Below are positions 61,149 to 64,000 of a stretch of DNA of 64,000 nt, piece by piece. The notes beneath the pieces are model-generated. The model did not search any database. It worked only from the letters and a program-made list of their open reading frames with translations, and was not told the DNA's origin. Made by a program: the position numbers and the translations under genes. Location of the stretch: the NCBI GenBank assembly GCA_946539855.1, contig CAMNHV010000001.1, positions 73,564 through 137,563 on the forward strand, in the 5' to 3' direction. Origin of the DNA: CAG-791 sp002449595. GTDB taxonomy: Bacteria; Bacillota; Clostridia; Lachnospirales; Lachnospiraceae. Within the stretch, counting starts at the first letter, position 1; each line of letters opens with the position of its first letter.

Positions 61149-62501
61149 ATGGACAAGAAAACCTTCTATCAGTCAGCGATCCGGCTGATCCTGCCGATCG
61201 TTGTCCAGAACATCCTGTCCGCGACGATCTCGTCGACGGACGTCATCATGCTGAATTTCGTCGGCCAGTCCGCGGTCTCCGCGGTCTCGCTCGCCACGAA
61301 CTACACGTCCGTGATCTTCATGGTCTACTACGGGATCGGGACGGGCGTGACGATGCTGGCCAGCCAGTACAACGGAAAAGGGGATCTCGAAGCGATCCAC
61401 CTTGTCGAGGGCATCGCGCTGAAGATCTCGCTGGCGGTCTCGCTGGCATTCTGCTGCGCGGCGCTCTTTATTCCGCATCTCATGATGCAGATCTTCACCG
61501 CCGACCCCGAGCTGATCTCGATCGGCGCGTCGTACCTGCGCACGATCGCGGTGAGCTACCTCTTCTGGGGGATCACCGAAGTGTACATGGCGCTGCTGCG
61601 CAGCGTGGAGCGGGTCGCGATCTGCACGGTCATGAACATCGGCGCGTTCGTCTGCAACATTATCCTGAACGCGGTGTTCATCTTCGGGCTGTTCGGCATG
61701 CCGAAGCTCGGCGCAGTCGGCGTCGCGATCGGAACGACGGTCTCGCGCCTCGTCGTGCTCATCAACTGTATCGTCGTCTCCTTACGAAGCGAAAACGTTC
61801 GCATCCGGCTATCCTATCTGTTCCGGCGCAATAAGCTGCTGGAGCAGGATTTCGTGCGCATGGCGCTGCCCGCGCTGATCAATGACGTGAGCTGGAGCGT
61901 GGCCTTTTCGCTGTATGCGGCCATCATCGGGCACCTCGGAAATGACGCCGTCGCGGCGTTCTCGTTCGTCCACATCGCGAGAAACTTCGGTACCGTGCTT
62001 TGCTTCGCGGTCGGCGGCGCGACGGGGATCATCCTCGGAAATATCATGGGCGAGGGCAAGATCGAGGAGGCGAAGCAGGCCGCGAAATACCTGATGCGAC
62101 TGACGCTCATCACGGCGGCGATCGGCGCCGTGATCGTGTTCGCACTCCGGCCGGTTTTGGGCCAGTTCGCCCGCATCACGCCGCAGGCGAAATACTATCT
62201 GCAGAACATGCTCCTGATCGAGACTTACTACGTCTTCGGCGCGGCGGTCAACACGACGCTGATCGCCGGCGTGTTCCGGGCGGGCGGCGACTCCCGCTTC
62301 GGCATGATCTGCGACACGATCGACATGTGGTGCTACGCGCTCCCGGTCGGCGTGATATCCGCGTTTGTGCTGCATCTTCCGGTCATGTGGGTCTATTTCC
62401 TGCTCTGCACGGATGAATTTGTGAAGTGGCCCTGGGTGCTGAAGAATTATTTCTCCGGCAGGTGGGCGAAGAATATCACGCGTGATAACCTGTATTCGTA
62501 G
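61149..62501 (+). CDS. MATE family efflux transporter
   Basis: The 450-aa protein has twelve membrane helices in two halves. The N-terminal LILPIVVQNILSATISSTDV and LNFVGQSAVSAVSLATNY blocks and the second-half ALPALINDVSWSVAFSLYA are typical of MATE transporters, which export drugs or metabolites using sodium or proton gradients. It starts nine bases after the DUF3881 stop and abuts the phosphorylase gene, so the three may form one unit. Substrate unknown. Confidence 0.88.
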   Translation: MDKKTFYQSAIRLILPIVVQNILSATISSTDVIMLNFVGQSAVSAVSLATNYTSVIFMVYYGIGTGVTMLASQYNGKGDLEAIHLVEGIALKISLAVSLAFCCAALFIPHLMMQIFTADPELISIGASYLRTIAVSYLFWGITEVYMALLRSVERVAICTVMNIGAFVCNIILNAVFIFGLFGMPKLGAVGVAIGTTVSRLVVLINCIVVSLRSENVRIRLSYLFRRNKLLEQDFVRMALPALINDVSWSVAFSLYAAIIGHLGNDAVAAFSFVHIARNFGTVLCFAVGGATGIILGNIMGEGKIEEAKQAAKYLMRLTLITAAIGAVIVFALRPVLGQFARITPQAKYYLQNMLLIETYYVFGAAVNTTLIAGVFRAGGDSRFGMICDTIDMWCYALPVGVISAFVLHLPVMWVYFLLCTDEFVKWPWVLKNYFSGRWAKNITRDNLYS

Positions 62502-62522
62502 GTGCCGAGAGGGGGGCGGATC

Positions 62523-63287
62523 ATGCTTTTCAAAAATGATTATCCGATCCTGGAGTTCGACGACAACCGGATGGCGGTGCTTGACCCGGAGAACTTCAAA
62601 GACAGGGAATTTGATACGGACAAGCTCGTGATCACGTTCTTTCCGGAGGTCATGGAGCGGCTGATCGAGAGAGGAGAGATCGAGAAGACGCAGGTCATCC
62701 CGGGCGAAAACCCGATCACTCTGTACCGATTCTGCGATACGCCGGACGTGATGCTGACGCTCGGGCAGCTCGGCTGTCCTGCCTGCGCCGGCAATATGGA
62801 CCTGCTTCGCGCGCTCGGGACCCGAAGGGTCATGTTCTGCGGCGGTGGCGGCGTGCTGGACCGGAGCATTGAGGTCGGCACGGTCATGGTCGTCGAGGGC
62901 GCGATCCGGGACGAGGGCTTCTCCTATCACTACCTGCCGCCGTCAAGGATCGTCTACGCGGACAAGGAGACCAACGCGAAGATCACCCGGTACCTTGACG
63001 CGCACGGCGTCCCGTATTTCCAGGGGCTCACGTGGACGACGGACGCGATTTTCCGCGAGACGCCGGACCGGGTCGCGCGGCGGAGAGAAGAGGGCGCGAA
63101 GATCGTGGAGATGGAGCAGGCGGGCTGTCTCGCCGTCGCGCAGTTCCGGAAGATGGCCTACGGGGCCCTGATCTACGGCGGGGACGACGTCTCCGGCGAG
63201 GAGTGGTCCGACCGCGGCTGGCGCAGCCGGGACGGGATCCGTTATGATCTCGTGCAGCTGTGCAAAGCGCTGGTGAGTGAGATCTGA
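62523..63287 (+). CDS. Nucleoside phosphorylase family protein
   Basis: I use ATG 62523 (MLFKNDYPILEFDDNRMAVL), preceded by GGGGGGCGG; a GTG seven codons upstream abuts the MATE stop. The 254-aa protein belongs to the PNP/UDP phosphorylase superfamily: ALGTRRVMFCGGGGVLD is the phosphate-binding strand, IVEMEQAGCLAVAQF is the conserved Glu-Met-Glu nucleoside site, and GGDDVSGEEW supplies the late Asp. It splits a purine or uridine nucleoside with phosphate; the exact base is not clear. Confidence 0.8.
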   Translation: MLFKNDYPILEFDDNRMAVLDPENFKDREFDTDKLVITFFPEVMERLIERGEIEKTQVIPGENPITLYRFCDTPDVMLTLGQLGCPACAGNMDLLRALGTRRVMFCGGGGVLDRSIEVGTVMVVEGAIRDEGFSYHYLPPSRIVYADKETNAKITRYLDAHGVPYFQGLTWTTDAIFRETPDRVARRREEGAKIVEMEQAGCLAVAQFRKMAYGALIYGGDDVSGEEWSDRGWRSRDGIRYDLVQLCKALVSEI

Positions 63288-63387
63288 AGCGGGCAGGCGC
63301 GAATCCCGCAGCACTTTCGCGTGCCACAATGCCTGGCCGCGCCATAACGCTTTTCCCGCACTGCGGCACCGCAGAACTCGCGGGGAC

Positions 63388-63415
63388 TTGCGAAATTCAC
63401 TGTTTTGAGTATAAT
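63388..63415 (+). promoter_or_regulatory. Promoter of the tRNA-Arg locus
   Basis: TTGCGA (63388-63393), 16 bases, TATAAT (63410-63415), 29 bases before the tRNA 5' half. The preceding 100 bases contain a CTGCGG-CAC-CCGCAG type hairpin but no gene. Confidence 0.6.
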
Positions 63416-63444
63416 AAGACATGCGCTTACCATCAGCGCGGAAT

Positions 63445-63487
63445 GTCTGCGTAGCTCAGTTGGATAGAGCGACCGCCTCCTAAGCGG
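63445..63487 (+). pseudogene. tRNA-Arg(CCU), 5' half only
   Basis: GTCTGCG acceptor strand, D arm (AGCTCAGTTGGATAGAGC) and anticodon arm CCGCCTCCTAAGCGG with anticodon CCT are all present. After the anticodon stem the sequence turns into ACGACACCTTG and no variable loop, T arm or acceptor 3' strand follows. It still has a promoter. It looks like a tRNA gene cut by site-specific integration in the anticodon arm. Confidence 0.75.
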
Positions 63488-63558
63488 AACGACACCTTGA
63501 ATTTTAGCGGATTTCTGAAACTGTATTGAGTGATGGTGAGTGATTAGTCAATATTATC

Positions 63559-63632
63559 TGTTCTCATAGTTAAACGGATATAACAGGCGCCTCCTAAGCG
63601 CCAGTTGTGGGTTCGATTCCCGCTGGGAACAT
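63559..63632 (+). tRNA. tRNA-Arg (anticodon CCU)
   Basis: A complete cloverleaf: acceptor TGTTCTC with GGGAACA, D stem GTTA/TAAC, anticodon stem GGCGC/GCGCC around CTCCTAA (anticodon CCT), T arm GTGGG-TTCGATT-CCCGC. CCA is not encoded. It shares only the anticodon-arm core CGCCTCCTAAGCG with the broken tRNA 70 bases upstream, so it is a different gene rather than a duplicate. Confidence 0.9.
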
Positions 63633-63634
63633 TT

Positions 63635-63669
63635 GCCTGAGAGTTAAAGAGTGCCCTCAGGCTTTTTTT
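63635..63669 (+). terminator. Terminator after tRNA-Arg
   Basis: GCCTGAG (63635-63641) pairs with CTCAGGC (63656-63662), followed by seven T residues. It also overlaps the end of the integrase remnant on the other strand. Confidence 0.8.
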
Positions 63670-63781
63670 CTGCAAGAATCTTCGTTAAGGTAGCAAGCCT
63701 TCTCTTGTCTGTTAATGAGTAATTTCTTTCGTTAGTTTCAACGGCATGGCCTAATAGCACTGTTATCTGTTGCAATGAAAC
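63644..63781 (-). pseudogene. Tyrosine recombinase (integrase), C-terminal remnant
   Basis: The minus-strand frame reads VSLQQITVLLGHAVETNERN then YSLTDKRRLATLTKILAEKK and stops at 63644. LGHAVETNERNYS holds the late catalytic His and the Tyr nucleophile of phage-type integrases. The catalytic Arg and the whole N-terminal part are absent, and the sequence above VSLQQ is not recognisable. An integrase tail next to a broken tRNA is the usual sign of a past or partly lost integrated element. Confidence 0.65.
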
Positions 63782-64000
63782 TAACCGTAGTTGATTCCCC
63801 CGAAGATAAGGTCTCCCCCCGATGGGTCATTTGAATATCACTGATTTCCGGACCTTCATTATCGGTGACGCCTATGTGACCGTGGGTAAAGACAAGTCGA
63901 TGGTGTTCACGCTGCTTGGCGGGACGGAGATGAAGGCATAGAGATGTGAACTACCCACCGCCTACGCTTTCAGCTAAGAGGCGGGGGCTTCGTGCCGCTT
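63782..64000. other. Right-edge region: 39-aa frame and IS605-like hairpin
   Basis: A plus-strand frame (63822-63941) starts MGHLNITDFRTFIIGDAY and ends LGGTEMKA; I cannot assign it, and it may be the tail of a longer lost gene. At 63958-63984, CCGCCT and AGGCGG enclose a 15-base loop within ACCCACCGCCT and AGGCGGGGGCTT. Hairpins of this kind mark ends of IS200/IS605-type elements, so an insertion sequence may begin at or beyond the edge. Confidence 0.3.

Overview
The window carries the chromosomal replication origin of a Gram-positive Firmicute and a defence island to its left. The order rpmH-rnpA-yidD-yidC-jag-mnmE-mnmG-rsmG-parA-parB reads right from the origin, and dnaA-dnaN-recF-gyrB-gyrA reads left. 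DUF4446 and DUF3881 proteins and the GyrA sequence type suggest a clostridial relative, most like Lachnospiraceae; this is inferred from gene content only. The core from about 21 kb to 63 kb is GC-rich in third codon positions. The first 21 kb is visibly more AT-rich, which suggests acquired DNA.

Region 1 (1-5.0 kb) holds small unknown genes, a PD-(D/E)XK nuclease-like protein, the stump of an AAA15-type ATPase, and a macro-domain gene cut in two by a local inversion of about 0.7 kb. Region 2 (5.0-18.1 kb) is a composite defence cluster. A leftward operon encodes an XRE regulator, a UvrD-type helicase fused to an iron-sulphur PD-(D/E)XK nuclease, an unknown protein, a type III-like DNA methyltransferase (Mod) and a helicase-nuclease (Res). 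Divergent from it is an AAA ATPase plus subtilisin-like protease pair matching the known antiphage system IetAS. It is followed by a divergent pair of small HTH regulators. One motif of the form CTAAAGGTTACA recurs at the promoters of all these units, so the two systems are probably controlled together. Region 3 (18.1-21.2 kb) holds a PLD-helicase-DUF3427 protein.

Region 4 (21.2-37.4 kb) is ordinary metabolism and envelope: two esterase-like hydrolases, a BASS transporter, trmL, an Lrp regulator with an aminotransferase, a VanW protein, greA, an acyl-CoA synthetase, an MFS transporter, trmB and a D-Ala-D-Ala carboxypeptidase. Two arrays, each with six boxes spaced exactly 75 bp apart and in opposite orientation, flank the 5 kb from 29.1 to 34.1 kb. 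The carboxypeptidase gene follows a HipB-like HTH gene whose promoter carries three copies of a GCCGTACGGC-type palindrome.

Region 5 (37.6-59.7 kb) is the origin block. It has DnaA boxes at 46.87-47.03 kb, two perfect parS sites beside parAB, a 245-nt highly structured element between gyrB and gyrA, a 46-bp repeat in the gyrA leader, and a 61-bp satellite upstream of mnmE. Region 6 (59.7-64 kb) has a DUF3881 protein, a MATE transporter and a nucleoside phosphorylase. It ends with a tRNA-Arg(CCU) 5' half, an intact second tRNA-Arg(CCU) and a tyrosine-integrase remnant, which looks like the scar of an integrated element.
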